Origin: Pseudoalteromonas sp. P1-25
GTDB lineage: Bacteria > Pseudomonadota > Gammaproteobacteria > Enterobacterales > Alteromonadaceae
Assembly: GCF_001401805.1 (NCBI RefSeq)
Contig: NZ_LKDW01000006.1
Location: 1 to 64,000 of the forward strand
Reading direction: 5' to 3'
DNA length: 64,000 nt
A program made the position numbers and the translations under genes. Below, piece after piece: positions 19,185 to 28,802 of the stretch (position 1 is the first letter of the stretch; every line of letters begins with the position of its first letter). Under the pieces are notes generated by a model. It was not told where the DNA came from and searched no databases. It was given only the letters and a program-made list of their open reading frames with translations.

Positions 19185-20096
19185 ATGTTAATATCCGCCA
19201 GGGAAGATCTTAGAAGCCGCCAAAAAGAAAAGCAGTTATCTGCAACCTTAAAGTCAAACCAGTATAATCTAGTTCACATGAATGCATCTGAATTTGTTGA
19301 TTATATTGTTAGCCTAAAAAAGCTTGCTGGGCAAAGTCCTGGTAAAATTATTAATTGGTTTGAGACTGTATTTGAGAAAAATAATATTTCATCTGACTTA
19401 TGGCCACTTTATAGAGACTGGATAAAAAATAGTTCAGGCCTTATTCCAATTGGGATGGATATAGTTGCAGTTACGGCTATAGCAACAGAAATGAAAAGAA
19501 GCGGAAAAGCTTTTGATACTTTTAAAGTAAAAAGTTATTCAGGGAAAAACTATATAATTTTCAAAGGTTATCCAGGTCTAAGACGGCACCTCACTGGAAC
19601 TCGCTATTTAGCGAACAACCCACAACTTGTATCATTTGGTATAGGTAAACTCGGCGCAAAAAAATCAATTAAAACAGGCTTTTTGGTTAGTATTCTTATA
19701 TCTGCAGGATTTCATACAGTAGAACAATTAGTTAATGATGAGAAGCTGTGGCACGACTTTATAGGTGGTTTCTCTGTTGATGTTGCTATTGCCGCTACAT
19801 CATCTAGCATTGCATGGTATGCTGTCTCTTCTATTGTAGGCACAGCTGCTGTTGTTGCTGTAGGTCCGATGATAGCTGTAATAGTGATTGGTACTGCATT
19901 AACTTTTTTTGCTTATACTTTTATCGATAGTGATGAGTTATCTGAAAAAATTGCTTCAAGCTTAAGAGTAGCGGAAAAAAACTTAAAAAGTAATATACAA
20001 AGAGTACAAAACCAATTGCATGATGCTCAACGCTTGTATGAAGAAAGCCCCATAGAATTTATGCACCGAATTTTCGGTTTACCTTTCTTAAAATGA
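19185..20096 (+). CDS. Putative membrane-acting effector/toxin (hypothetical)
   Basis: The protein has 303 residues. Residues about 1-95 are helical and charged. Then comes a segment GKNYIIFKGYPGLRRHL and TGTRYLANNPQLVSFGIGKLG, a basic stretch, and hydrophobic helices around 165-180, 198-222 and 222-246 (AAVVAVGPMIAVIVIGTALT). A long amphipathic helix (SLRVAEKNLKSNIQRVQNQL) follows. From memory, similar TGTRYLANNP and HDFxGG segments occur in proteins found near type VI secretion or polymorphic toxins with a pore-forming look; I could not confirm this. The next gene overlaps by ATGA and encodes a membrane protein, a toxin-immunity arrangement. AT content is visibly higher than in neighbours, which suggests acquisition. 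Confidence 0.55.
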   Translation: MLISAREDLRSRQKEKQLSATLKSNQYNLVHMNASEFVDYIVSLKKLAGQSPGKIINWFETVFEKNNISSDLWPLYRDWIKNSSGLIPIGMDIVAVTAIATEMKRSGKAFDTFKVKSYSGKNYIIFKGYPGLRRHLTGTRYLANNPQLVSFGIGKLGAKKSIKTGFLVSILISAGFHTVEQLVNDEKLWHDFIGGFSVDVAIAATSSSIAWYAVSSIVGTAAVVAVGPMIAVIVIGTALTFFAYTFIDSDELSEKIASSLRVAEKNLKSNIQRVQNQLHDAQRLYEESPIEFMHRIFGLPFLK

Positions 20097-20665
20097 ATTA
20101 CGATAATTTAATGACATCTGAAAAATTAACTTTAAGCGAAAATATTAAACATGCTTTTTTATTTATACTGTTTTTAATTTTTACCATAGCCTCACCTTTT
20201 GCGGCATGGATTGAAGTATCGTCAGTAATTGAAGCTTTAAACAACAACGCCCTCATTTTTAAAGAACGCAGCTTTAGCCCAAGTTTAATTTTGTGCGTTC
20301 CAATGTTTGGGACGCTAACAGGCTTACTCTGGCTAAAAATTAAGAACACTGAAATTAGCCCAAGCCTACTGAATAAGTGGTTCAAACTGTGTGGAATAAC
20401 TTTATTAGTTATGGTTGTTACTATACCCGTTTACACTAACATTATTGAAAATAAAATTGAGAGTGAAGGTTATAGTATTTGTAATTGGTATGGCCGAGGC
20501 TCAATTGGTGCGCCTGATATTTGGGTAAGCTCCCAAAGCTATTGCATTAAAGAAGGCTTTAAAGTCAGAGTGGAGCTAATAGATTGGTTAAAACAACAAA
20601 CGACTAAACCAACTCCAAAAGATGTTACGAATAAAATAAATGAGTTGCTCACTAATAAACTTTAA
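20093..20665 (+). CDS. Putative membrane immunity protein (hypothetical)
   Basis: The protein has 190 residues. There are membrane segments near 20-40, 62-78 and 98-115, followed by a soluble domain (about 118-190) with two cysteines (SICNWYGRGSIG, QSYCIKEGF). The ATG overlaps the preceding stop by 4 bp, so translation is coupled. It resembles small multi-spanning proteins (DUF1240-like in general look) that protect against membrane-acting toxins, but the family is not certain. It is followed within 5 bp by a terminator, making a closed two-gene unit. Confidence 0.55.
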   Translation: MNYDNLMTSEKLTLSENIKHAFLFILFLIFTIASPFAAWIEVSSVIEALNNNALIFKERSFSPSLILCVPMFGTLTGLLWLKIKNTEISPSLLNKWFKLCGITLLVMVVTIPVYTNIIENKIESEGYSICNWYGRGSIGAPDIWVSSQSYCIKEGFKVRVELIDWLKQQTTKPTPKDVTNKINELLTNKL

Positions 20666-20669
20666 TACA

Positions 20670-20697
20670 AAAACGAGCCTAATTGGGCTCGTTTTTC
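20670..20697. terminator. Bidirectional rho-independent terminator
   Basis: AAAACGAGCC, a TAATT loop, then GGCTCGTTTTT (stem ACGAGCC/GGCTCGT). It ends the toxin-immunity-like pair on the plus strand and the metA-metH operon on the minus strand. Confidence 0.88.
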
Positions 20698-20730
20698 TTT
20701 TACTGATCGCTTCGCTATTTAACCACTTCG

Positions 20731-23364
20731 CTATGATTCCGGCTCATACCCCAAGTTAGGCGATAGCCATCTTTCTGCCTCTGCGAGCGTCATATTAGTT
20801 CGCTTGGCGTAGTCTTCTACCTGATCCTTTTGAATAGCTGCTACGGCGTAGTATTTTGCCTCTGGGTGTGAGAAATACCAGCCCGAAACAGCAGCCCCTG
20901 GCCACATGGCGTAGGAGCTAGTTAGCTGCATGCCAATGCGTTTTTCGGTATCGAGCAGCTGCCAAATTTTCTTTTTCTCGGTGTGTTCTGGGCACGCTGG
21001 GTAACCTGGCGCTGGGCGAATACCTTGGTAGTTTTCGCGGATTAGCTCATCGTTAGTTAAGTTTTCATCGGCTGCGTAACCCCAATACTCTTTGCGTACT
21101 TGTTCGTGCAGGTATTCTGCAAAGGCTTCTGCGAGCCTGTCGGCAACCGCTTTTACCATTATTTTATTGTAGTCGTCTTGCTTGGCGTCGAACGCATCGG
21201 CTAAGTCGTCTTCTTCTAAACCGCCCGTTACGGCAAACGCACCAAAGTAATCAGGTGTGCCTTTTGGCGCAATGTAGTCGGCCAAACAGTAATTAGCAAA
21301 GTCGGTTTTTTCGGTTTGTTGACGTAAATGGCACGAGATGGTTAACAGCTCTTTGCGAGTTTCGTCGGTGTAAATTTCTATGTCATCGCCCACGCGGTTT
21401 GCAGGGAATAAACCAATAACACCTAAAGGTTGCAAAGCACCTGACTTTTCAAGGTCGTCGAGCATGTCGTTAGCATCTTTAAATAAGCTACGTGCTTGCT
21501 CGCCAACGACTTCATCGTCCATTATGCGTGGGTATTTGCCAGCGATTGACCACGTCATAAAGTACGGGGTCCAATCTATGTATTTACGCAACGTGGCGAT
21601 TGATACATTTTTAAACTCAGTCACGCCCAGTTTTTTAGGCACAGGAGGCGTGTAATTATCCCAATCAAGCTTGGCGGCGTTATCGCGGGCACGCTGTATG
21701 GTAACCGGTTTAGAACGTGGTTTTTTACGTGCTTGCTGCTCGCGTACTTTTTCGTACTCGGCTTTAGTTTTTTCTAAAAAGGCGGGTTTTAGATCGTTTG
21801 ATAACAAGCTGGATACTACGCCCACTGCCCGGCTGGCGTTATTTACGTACACTACGCCTTTGTCGTACTGTGGCTCTATTTTTACTGCAGTATGCGCTTT
21901 AGAGGTCGTAGCGCCGCCAATCATAAGTGGTAACTCAAAGCCTCGGCGGGTCATTTCTTTGGCTACGTGTACCATTTCATCAAGCGATGGGGTAATTAAA
22001 CCCGAAAGGCCGATTATGTCGGCTTTTTCGTCAATCGCGGTTTGCAATATTTTTTCGGCAGGTACCATTACGCCTAAATCGATTACTTCGTAATTATTAC
22101 ATTGCAGTACTACGCCCACAATGTTTTTACCAATGTCGTGCACGTCGCCTTTTACGGTGGCCATAACGACTTTACCGTTAGTGGCGCCTTCTTCTTTTTC
22201 AGCTTCTATGAATGGGTCTAAGTAGGCCACTGCGCGCTTCATTACACGGGCAGATTTAACAACCTGCGGTAAAAACATTTTACCTGCACCAAATAAATCC
22301 CCTACCACGTTCATGCCATCCATGAGCGGCCCTTCAATCACGTGAATAGGTTTATCGGCAGCTGCGCGGCACTCTTCCGTGTCTTCATCTATAAAGGTGG
22401 TAATGCCTTTGACAAGGGCGTGCTCTAGGCGTTTTTCAACAGGCCATGTGCGCCATTCTAAATCTTCTACGCGTTCGGCCTGTGCCATACCCGAAAACTT
22501 AGGGGCTATTTCTACAAGTCGCTCACCTGCACCGGGGTCGGTATTAAGGATTACATCTTCTACGGCTTTACGAAGTTCCTCGGGGATGTCGTCGTAAACC
22601 GCAAGCTGCCCTGCGTTTACAATGCCCATATCCATACCCGCTTTTATCGCGTGGTATAAAAACACCGAGTGAATGGCTTCACGTACGGGGTTATTACCTC
22701 TGAATGAGAACGATACATTTGACACCCCACCCGACACTTTACAGTGCGGTAAGTTTTGTTTAATGCGGCGTGTGCCTTCAATAAATTCTACGGCGTAGTT
22801 GTCGTGCTCTTCTATACCGGTGGCTACAGCAAATATATTAGGGTCGAATATAATATCCTCCGGCGGAAAACCTATTTCATCGACTAATATTTTGTAGCTG
22901 CGCTCACATATTTCGTACTTTCTATCTGCGGTGTCGGCTTGGCCTTCGGTATCAAACGCCATAACAACAGCGGCTGCGCCAAATCGTTTAATAATTTTAG
23001 CTTGGCGCTTAAACGGCTCTTCGCCCTCTTTAAGCGATATTGAGTTAACAATAGCTTTGCCTTGAATACATTTAAGGCCTGCCTCTATTACATCCCATTT
23101 AGAGGAGTCGACCATAATAGGCACTTTAGATATATCGGGCTCTGAGGCAATTAAGTTTAAAAACTTAACCATGGCTGCTTTTGAGTCCAACATGGCTTCG
23201 TCCATGTTTATATCAATAATTTGGGCGCCGTTTTCTACTTGTTCGCGAGCAACGTTAAGCGCTGTCTCGTAATCTTCTTCCATGATTAAGCGTTTAAACA
23301 TGGCAGAGCCGGTTACGTTAGTACGCTCGCCGACGTTGGTAAATACTGCAATTTGTTGAGTCAT
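20731..23364 (-). CDS. metH: Methionine synthase MetH, C-terminal polypeptide (folate, cobalamin and activation domains)
   Basis: The protein has 877 residues and corresponds to E. coli MetH from about residue 353 to the end. Domains in order are the methyltetrahydrofolate-binding barrel ([13 protein letters not shown] at 8-20, [13 protein letters not shown] near 212), the helical cap ([15 protein letters not shown]), the B12 domain with DVHDIGKN and the cobalt-ligand His409, and the AdoMet activation domain ([15 protein letters not shown]). It transfers a methyl group from methyl-THF to cobalamin. The catalytic homocysteine domain is encoded by the gene 10 bp upstream. GGAG lies 6 bases before its ATG, and it is in a different frame from the upstream gene, so it is independently translated. 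Confidence 0.95.
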   Translation of the reverse strand: MTQQIAVFTNVGERTNVTGSAMFKRLIMEEDYETALNVAREQVENGAQIIDINMDEAMLDSKAAMVKFLNLIASEPDISKVPIMVDSSKWDVIEAGLKCIQGKAIVNSISLKEGEEPFKRQAKIIKRFGAAAVVMAFDTEGQADTADRKYEICERSYKILVDEIGFPPEDIIFDPNIFAVATGIEEHDNYAVEFIEGTRRIKQNLPHCKVSGGVSNVSFSFRGNNPVREAIHSVFLYHAIKAGMDMGIVNAGQLAVYDDIPEELRKAVEDVILNTDPGAGERLVEIAPKFSGMAQAERVEDLEWRTWPVEKRLEHALVKGITTFIDEDTEECRAAADKPIHVIEGPLMDGMNVVGDLFGAGKMFLPQVVKSARVMKRAVAYLDPFIEAEKEEGATNGKVVMATVKGDVHDIGKNIVGVVLQCNNYEVIDLGVMVPAEKILQTAIDEKADIIGLSGLITPSLDEMVHVAKEMTRRGFELPLMIGGATTSKAHTAVKIEPQYDKGVVYVNNASRAVGVVSSLLSNDLKPAFLEKTKAEYEKVREQQARKKPRSKPVTIQRARDNAAKLDWDNYTPPVPKKLGVTEFKNVSIATLRKYIDWTPYFMTWSIAGKYPRIMDDEVVGEQARSLFKDANDMLDDLEKSGALQPLGVIGLFPANRVGDDIEIYTDETRKELLTISCHLRQQTEKTDFANYCLADYIAPKGTPDYFGAFAVTGGLEEDDLADAFDAKQDDYNKIMVKAVADRLAEAFAEYLHEQVRKEYWGYAADENLTNDELIRENYQGIRPAPGYPACPEHTEKKKIWQLLDTEKRIGMQLTSSYAMWPGAAVSGWYFSHPEAKYYAVAAIQKDQVEDYAKRTNMTLAEAERWLSPNLGYEPES

Positions 23365-23374
23365 TGTCGGCTCC

Positions 23375-24448
23375 TTAATTTAAGTTACAGGCTTCAAGGC
23401 CTGATAAACGCATGCGAACATCAAGCTCTGGTAAAGGGCGAGGTGTAACCCCTTCAAGCCCTTTAGCAAAGGCGCGAATATGCGCAGGCGTGGTGCCACA
23501 GCAACCGCCAACAATATTAATAAAGCCCGATTTGCCCCAATCTATGATCTCTTTTGCCATGTCGTCTGCTTCTAGATCGTATTCTCCAAACTCATTGGGT
23601 AAGCCTGCATTAGGGTGCACTGAGGTAAAGGTTTCGCACACGCGCGAAAGCTCTTCTACGTATTGGCGCAGTAAATCGGGGCCAAGGGCACAGTTAAGGC
23701 CAATTGAAATAGGCTTAATATGGCGAATAGAGTTATAAAATGCCTCGGTTGTTTGCCCTGAAAGCGTACGGCCTGAGGCATCGGTAATGGTGCCCGAGAT
23801 CATCACTGGCAATGTGCGCCCGGCTTGCTCAAACGCTTCTTCTACTGCAAATGAAGCTGCTTTTGCATTGAGGGTGTCGAAAATGGTTTCGATAAGTATT
23901 AAATCAGCGCCGCCTTCCATTAATGCAAGAGTAGACTCAACATACGCAGTAACCAGCTTATCAAAGGTAATATTACGATAGCCTGGGTCGTTTACATCTG
24001 GCGAGATAGAGCAGGTTTTAGAGGTTGGCCCTAACACACCGGCTACATAGCGTGGTTTTTTTGGGTTTTGGGCTGTGAACTCGTCACATATAGCGCGCGC
24101 AAGCTTGGCCGACTCTAGGTTTACCTCACGACTTATGCTGGCCATGTCGTAATCTTCCATCGAAATGGTGGTTGAGTTAAAGGTATTGGTTTCAATAATA
24201 TCTGCACCGGCGGCTAAAAAGCTACGGTGTATATCGGTTATTAGCTCAGGTTTTGTAAGGCTTAATAAATCGTTATTGCCTTTAATTAGTACGTGCCAGT
24301 CTTTAAAGCGCTCGCCTCGGTAGTCTTCTTCTTCAAGCTTGTGAGTTTGGATCATGGTACCCATTGCACCATCTAAAATTAAAATACGCTGTTTTAGCGC
24401 AGCGCTTAATTCACTTTGCTTATTTTTGTTTGGCACGTTATTCGGCAT
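23375..24448 (-). CDS. metH: Methionine synthase MetH, N-terminal polypeptide (homocysteine methyltransferase domain)
   Basis: The protein has 357 residues and equals the N-terminal homocysteine-binding barrel of MetH ([22 protein letters not shown] near the start). The zinc ligands are Cys253 (GLNCALGP) and Cys316-Cys317 (GGCCGTTP). It ends with [11 protein letters not shown], exactly at the linker where E. coli MetH continues into the folate domain. It must work with the separately encoded cobalamin-containing partner; summed length is 1234, equal to the fused enzyme. It overlaps the end of metA by 11 bp, so the order is metA-metH(N)-metH(C) in one MetJ-controlled operon. Confidence 0.94.
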   Translation of the reverse strand: MPNNVPNKNKQSELSAALKQRILILDGAMGTMIQTHKLEEEDYRGERFKDWHVLIKGNNDLLSLTKPELITDIHRSFLAAGADIIETNTFNSTTISMEDYDMASISREVNLESAKLARAICDEFTAQNPKKPRYVAGVLGPTSKTCSISPDVNDPGYRNITFDKLVTAYVESTLALMEGGADLILIETIFDTLNAKAASFAVEEAFEQAGRTLPVMISGTITDASGRTLSGQTTEAFYNSIRHIKPISIGLNCALGPDLLRQYVEELSRVCETFTSVHPNAGLPNEFGEYDLEADDMAKEIIDWGKSGFINIVGGCCGTTPAHIRAFAKGLEGVTPRPLPELDVRMRLSGLEACNLN

Positions 24449-25385
24449 AGTTGTTAGTCCTCACATCTTGGCTAACTAAATTAATATCATAAGGTGTAGT
24501 TTGGTACACGTAGTAGTTTAACCAGTTCGAAAACAGCAAAAAGGCATGGCTTTGCCACGTTTTTGAGGGCTTTTTACTTGCATCGTTATCTGGAAAATAG
24601 TTTTCGGGTTTTGGCGCATTAGGGCTTTTTTGTAAATCGCGCTCGTACTCTGCTTTTAGTGTGTCGGCATCGTATTCTGGGTGGCCGGTTATAAACACTT
24701 GGCTGCCCGACTTATTTTTCATTAAGTAAGCGCCTACTTTTTCAGAGCCTGCCAGCACGACTATATCGTCGCAGGCATTAATTTTATTTATATCTATGTG
24801 GCCATAACGTGAGTGCGGCACTAAAAAGGTGTCGTCGAATCCACGCGTAAGCGCACCATGGTCAAAGTAACACTGGTGGGTAAACACGCCACAGAGTTTA
24901 TCTTCTTTTAAATCACGCTTTAAATTGTAACGGTGATACAACGCTGCATGCGCCGCCCAGCACGAAAACAGCGTAGATGTAACGTGCTGCTCTGCCCAGT
25001 CAATAATCACTTTTAGCTCATCCCAGTAGGCTACATCGTCGTATTCAAGGTGAGCGAGTGGTGCGCCGGTAACGATCAATGCATCGTAGTTATTGTCTTT
25101 TACTTCTGAAAAATAACGGTAAAAAGTATCTAGGTGCTCTTCTGAATTGCTACTGCTGCGGTGCGTATCTAGGCGTAATAGCTCTACATTTACTTGCAAA
25201 GGAGAATTAGCAAGCAAACGAATAAACTGTACTTCGGTTTCTACTTTATTAGGCATTAAATTTAAAATAGCCAAACGCATTGGGCGAATTTCTTGCGTTT
25301 TTGCACGGCTTTTTGGCATTACAAACACGTTTTCTTCACGCAAACGGGCAATAGCCGGTAGCTCGTCTTTTACTGTGATTGGCAT
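24438..25385 (-). CDS. metA: Homoserine O-acyltransferase MetA
   Basis: The protein has 315 residues. It acylates L-homoserine, the first committed step of methionine synthesis. The catalytic Cys142 lies in [13 protein letters not shown], and the family signatures [19 protein letters not shown] and [14 protein letters not shown] (catalytic His) are present. Residue 111, which sets acyl-donor choice (Gly in succinyl-using E. coli MetA, Glu in acetyl-using Bacillus enzyme), is Ala here ([13 protein letters not shown]), so succinyl versus acetyl use is unresolved. It is first in the operon, behind a promoter with tandem MetJ boxes. Confidence 0.94.
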   Translation of the reverse strand: MPITVKDELPAIARLREENVFVMPKSRAKTQEIRPMRLAILNLMPNKVETEVQFIRLLANSPLQVNVELLRLDTHRSSSNSEEHLDTFYRYFSEVKDNNYDALIVTGAPLAHLEYDDVAYWDELKVIIDWAEQHVTSTLFSCWAAHAALYHRYNLKRDLKEDKLCGVFTHQCYFDHGALTRGFDDTFLVPHSRYGHIDINKINACDDIVVLAGSEKVGAYLMKNKSGSQVFITGHPEYDADTLKAEYERDLQKSPNAPKPENYFPDNDASKKPSKTWQSHAFLLFSNWLNYYVYQTTPYDINLVSQDVRTNNYAE

Positions 25386-25427
25386 ATTTTACTCCTACTC
25401 ATAAAAACCGAGAATTTATACGCTCTC

Positions 25428-25455
25428 ATTATGAACAGAATGCCAAAAATATCAA
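25428..25455 (-). promoter_or_regulatory. metA promoter
   Basis: On the minus strand TTGATA (25450-25455), a 16-base spacer and CATAAT (25428-25433). The MetJ boxes begin at or just upstream of the -35 element, so repressor binding would block RNA polymerase. Confidence 0.6.
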
Positions 25456-25476
25456 CCTCTAGATGTATAGATGTCT
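25453..25476 (-). promoter_or_regulatory. Tandem MetJ operator (met boxes)
   Basis: Two contiguous 8-mers, AGATGTAT (25461-25468) and AGATGTCT (25469-25476), match the met box AGACGTCT at 6 and 7 of 8 positions. A weaker third box (5 of 8) occupies 25453-25460. MetJ binds cooperatively to such tandem boxes in response to S-adenosylmethionine. Confidence 0.8.
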
Positions 25477-25617
25477 AAATGAAATTTATTCATGATTTTA
25501 TACTTTATCAACCTGCAGCCATTAGCGCTTTAAAACCCGCCATTCGTTGACTGTTTCACCCGTGAGCCACTACAATACAACATTGAAATTTTTATTATTA
25601 TTTGAAGGCTTTCCTCC

Positions 25618-27291
25618 ATGGTTTTACCTGATAAGTTTATTTTCTCGATGAGTCGAGTATCTAAAGTTGTGCCACCTAAGCGCACAATTTTAAAAGATAT
25701 TTCGCTGCACTTTTTCCCTGGCGCTAAAATTGGTGTGCTAGGTTTAAACGGTGCTGGTAAATCTACATTACTTCGCATTATGGCCGGTGTTGACCAAGAC
25801 TTTGAAGGTGAGGCACGCCCTCAACCGGGCACTAAAATTGGTTACTTACCGCAAGAGCCAGTACTGGATGAAAGCAAAACAGTACGCGAAATAGTTGAAG
25901 AAGCTGTAGGTGAAGTAAAACACGCCCTAAACCGCCTTGACGAAGTGTACAACGAGTACGCAATGGACGGCGCTGACTTTGACGCCCTAGCAAAAGAGCA
26001 AGGCGAGCTTGAAGCGATTATTCAAGCGCACGATGGCCACAACATCGATAACGTTTTAGAGCGCGCTGCTGATGCACTGCGTCTACCAGAATGGGATGCT
26101 AAAATTGAGCACCTTTCAGGCGGTGAGCGCCGCCGTGTTGCTATTTGTCGTTTATTACTTGAAAAGCCAGATATGCTTATTCTCGATGAGCCTACTAACC
26201 ACTTAGATGCTGAGTCGGTTGCATGGCTTGAGCGCTTCTTACATGATTACGAAGGCACTGTTGTGGCAGTAACCCATGACCGTTACTTCCTTGATAATGT
26301 AGCTGGCTGGATATTAGAGCTTGACCGTGGTGAAGGTATTCCGTGGGAAGGTAACTACTCTTCTTGGCTTGAACAAAAAGATGCACGTTTACAGCAAGAA
26401 CAAAAATCAGAAAAAGCACGCCAAAAATCAATTGCTCAAGAGCTTGAGTGGGTACGTTCAAACCCTAAAGGCCGCCAAGCTAAGTCTAAAGCACGTATGG
26501 CGCAGTTTAGCGAGCTACAGCAGTCTGATTACCAAAAGCGTAACGAAACTAACGAGTTATTTATTCCACCAGGCCCGCGTTTAGGCGACCAAGTGCTAGA
26601 AGTGAATAACTTACGTAAGAGCTTTGGCGATCGCGTATTAATCGACGATTTAAGCTTTAGTATGCCAAAAGGCGCGATTGTGGGCATTATTGGTGCCAAT
26701 GGTGCGGGTAAATCAACCCTATTTAAAATGCTAAGTGGTGAAGAGCAGCCAGATAGCGGCAGCATCAGCGTAGGTGAAACTGTAGAGCTTGCAACAGTTG
26801 ATCAGTTCCGTGGCAATATGGACGAAAGCAAAACTGTTTTCCAAGAAATATCTGACGGGCAAGATGTGCTAAAAATTGGTAACTTTGAGTTCCCAAGCCG
26901 TGCATACGTTAGCCGCTTTAACTTTAAAGGTAATGACCAGCAAAAGTTTGTAAAAGACTTATCGGGTGGTGAGCGTAACCGTTTACACCTTGCTAAGCTT
27001 TTAAAAGCGGGCGGTAACGTGGTACTACTAGATGAGCCAACCAATGACCTTGATGTTGAAACACTACGCGCGCTTGAAAACGCTATTTTAGAGTTCCCAG
27101 GCTGTGTAATGTGTATATCGCATGACCGTTGGTTCCTTGACCGTATTGCAACACACATTTTAGATTACCGCGACGAAGGCCAAATTAACTTTTTCGATGG
27201 TAACTACACTGAATACGAAGAGTGGCTTAAAAAGACCTTAGGTGCAGAAGCTGCGCAACCTAAGCGTATTAAGTACAAAAAAATTGGTTAA
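25618..27291 (+). CDS. ettA: Energy-dependent translational throttle protein EttA
   Basis: The protein has 557 residues, against 555 in E. coli. It is an ABC-F protein with two nucleotide-binding domains: Walker A GLNGAGKST near 42 with signature LSGGERRRVAICRLLLEKP and Walker B LILDEPTNHLD, then IGANGAGKST near 360 with LSGGERNRLHLAKLL and LLDEPTNDLD. The linker (about 240-300, rich in Lys, Gln and Glu) is the P-site tRNA interaction motif. EttA binds the ribosomal E site and gates the first elongation step according to the ATP/ADP ratio. The opening KFIFSMSRVSKVVPPKRTIL supports this start. It is monocistronic and divergent from metA. Confidence 0.96.
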   Translation: MVLPDKFIFSMSRVSKVVPPKRTILKDISLHFFPGAKIGVLGLNGAGKSTLLRIMAGVDQDFEGEARPQPGTKIGYLPQEPVLDESKTVREIVEEAVGEVKHALNRLDEVYNEYAMDGADFDALAKEQGELEAIIQAHDGHNIDNVLERAADALRLPEWDAKIEHLSGGERRRVAICRLLLEKPDMLILDEPTNHLDAESVAWLERFLHDYEGTVVAVTHDRYFLDNVAGWILELDRGEGIPWEGNYSSWLEQKDARLQQEQKSEKARQKSIAQELEWVRSNPKGRQAKSKARMAQFSELQQSDYQKRNETNELFIPPGPRLGDQVLEVNNLRKSFGDRVLIDDLSFSMPKGAIVGIIGANGAGKSTLFKMLSGEEQPDSGSISVGETVELATVDQFRGNMDESKTVFQEISDGQDVLKIGNFEFPSRAYVSRFNFKGNDQQKFVKDLSGGERNRLHLAKLLKAGGNVVLLDEPTNDLDVETLRALENAILEFPGCVMCISHDRWFLDRIATHILDYRDEGQINFFDGNYTEYEEWLKKTLGAEAAQPKRIKYKKIG

Positions 27292-27309
27292 GTGTTAACT
27301 GATACAACA

Positions 27310-27336
27310 AGCCCTGCATTTATGCGGGGCTTTTTT
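27310..27336 (+). terminator. Rho-independent terminator after ettA
   Basis: AGCCCTGCAT, a short loop, TGCGGGGCT and a T6 run, 18 bp past the ettA stop. Confidence 0.85.
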
Positions 27337-27409
27337 ATGCCTTTTTTTATCGCTATGCGCTATTTCCCGCTATGCTTGTTTAAAATATTACAAAAAAGGC
27401 ACTCGTTTT

Positions 27410-27775
27410 ATGGAAAATCGTCGTCAGTTCTCGCGCATTCTTTTTTCAACTTCTGCACAGCTAGAATTTGCAGGGAGCACTTACCCATGTAAGTTGCTTG
27501 ATGTATCGTTACACGGAGCGCTGATCACAAAATGTGACGCTTTTAATGGTAAAAAAGACAGCGACGCAACACTACGCTTTACTTTGCCACAAAGCGATAT
27601 AGAAATAAGAATGGACGTTCTTATTTGCCATATTGAGCAAAAGCACGTTGGCCTTAAATGCCACCATATTGATATAAACAGCATTACCTATTTAAAACGA
27701 TTGGTAGAGCTTAATTTAGCTGATGACAAACTACTTCACCGAGAACTTACTTCATTAATTGAAGACCCACAATAG
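27410..27775 (+). CDS. PilZ domain protein (c-di-GMP receptor)
   Basis: The protein has 121 residues and is a single PilZ domain. Both c-di-GMP contact motifs are present: RRxxxR at residues 4-9 (RRQFSR) and DxSxxG at 31-36 (DVSLHG). The rest forms the expected beta barrel (DIEIRMDVLICHIEQKHVGLKC) and a C-terminal helix (INSITYLKRLVELNL). Stand-alone PilZ proteins pass c-di-GMP signals to motility, matrix or secretion partners; the partner here is unknown. The neighbours give no hint, and the gene probably has its own promoter. Confidence 0.88.
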   Translation: MENRRQFSRILFSTSAQLEFAGSTYPCKLLDVSLHGALITKCDAFNGKKDSDATLRFTLPQSDIEIRMDVLICHIEQKHVGLKCHHIDINSITYLKRLVELNLADDKLLHRELTSLIEDPQ

Positions 27776-27828
27776 ACTGCTTTAGTTAAGTTTATTACCA
27801 TAGCGCAAACTTTATTATTGATACAGTT

Positions 27829-28737
27829 ATGCGCCTAAACCCTCACTTACCTTTGGTCTATCACAGTAATTACTCGTTTAGCTTTGACCCTAAGCACCGA
27901 TTTGTAATGAGCAAATTTGCTCATTTGTATGAGCAGGTTAAAGGTTTAGGCATTGCGGGTGATAATTTAGTTGCACCTATTTTAGGCAGCCCCGAACCAC
28001 TTGAACTAGTACACTGTGAAAACTACATTCACGATTTATGGCATAACCGCCTAGACGAAAAAGCCATGCGCCGCATTGGCCTACCTTGGTCGCAACCATT
28101 AATGAATCGTACATTCACCGCTCCACAAGGCACGCTGCAAACTGCACGCTTAGCATTAAAGCATGGCTTAGCCTGTCATTTAGCGGGCGGTACACACCAT
28201 GCACACACTGATTTTGGCTCAGGTTTTTGCATGGTGAACGACTTAGCATTTACCGCGCAAACATTAATACAAAGCGGTGAAGTGACCAATGTGCTCATTT
28301 TTGATTTAGACGTACACCAAGGCGATGGCACAGCGGCAATGCTTGCACATCAGCCGTATGCGTATACCTGCTCTATACACTGCGAAAAAAACTTCCCGTT
28401 TAGAAAATCCCCCAGCGATTTAGACATAGGCCTTGCTAACAATATGCAAGACGCAGAATACTTAGGCATTGTGGATGATACCCTGCAGTTTTTACTAAAA
28501 GAACTCAACCCCGATATAGTCCTATACGATGCCGGTGTAGATATTTGGCAAGACGATGGCTTAGGTAAACTAGATATAACGTGGGATGGGATTAAACAGC
28601 GTGATCATTTAGTATTTAAGCGCTGCCTTGAACATAACACCGCTATTGCTAGTGTTATTGGTGGCGGCTACGACAGAGACCATACGCGTTTAGCGCAGCG
28701 CCATGCAATCGTGATTGAGCAGGCTGCTGGTTTTTAA
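27829..28737 (+). CDS. Histone deacetylase family (class II/AcuC-like) deacetylase
   Basis: The protein has 302 residues and has the arginase/deacetylase fold with catalytic and zinc residues: the histidine pair in GGTHHAHTDFGSGFC (His123, His124), metal-binding Asp161 and His163 in FDLDVHQGDGTA, and YDAGVDIWQDDGLG near 235 with a second zinc Asp. The final GGGYDRD motif is also typical. Bacterial members remove acetyl groups from small amines or proteins, including acetyl-CoA synthetase; the substrate cannot be read from sequence. The gene follows the PilZ gene by about 50 bp but may be independently expressed. Confidence 0.88.
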   Translation: MRLNPHLPLVYHSNYSFSFDPKHRFVMSKFAHLYEQVKGLGIAGDNLVAPILGSPEPLELVHCENYIHDLWHNRLDEKAMRRIGLPWSQPLMNRTFTAPQGTLQTARLALKHGLACHLAGGTHHAHTDFGSGFCMVNDLAFTAQTLIQSGEVTNVLIFDLDVHQGDGTAAMLAHQPYAYTCSIHCEKNFPFRKSPSDLDIGLANNMQDAEYLGIVDDTLQFLLKELNPDIVLYDAGVDIWQDDGLGKLDITWDGIKQRDHLVFKRCLEHNTAIASVIGGGYDRDHTRLAQRHAIVIEQAAGF

Positions 28738-28759
28738 TGAAATGAAATAACTTAATTCA

Positions 28760-28798
28760 CGTTCTTATTAAACTCACTATTAAAAAATAATAAGAACG
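28760..28798. promoter_or_regulatory. 11-bp perfect inverted repeat before the TlpA-like gene
   Basis: CGTTCTTATTA (28760-28770) and TAATAAGAACG (28788-28798) pair perfectly around a 17-base loop; the right arm ends 4 bases before the ATG at 28803 and covers the ribosome-binding region. It could be a translational hairpin or a protein-binding site. Confidence 0.5.
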
Positions 28799-28802
28799 AA
28801 CC

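Noticed and set aside
20731-24448. Frameshifted metH pseudogene or sequencing error
   Set aside because: The break is at a domain linker, the second part has its own Shine-Dalgarno and ATG, total length is normal, and all key residues are intact.
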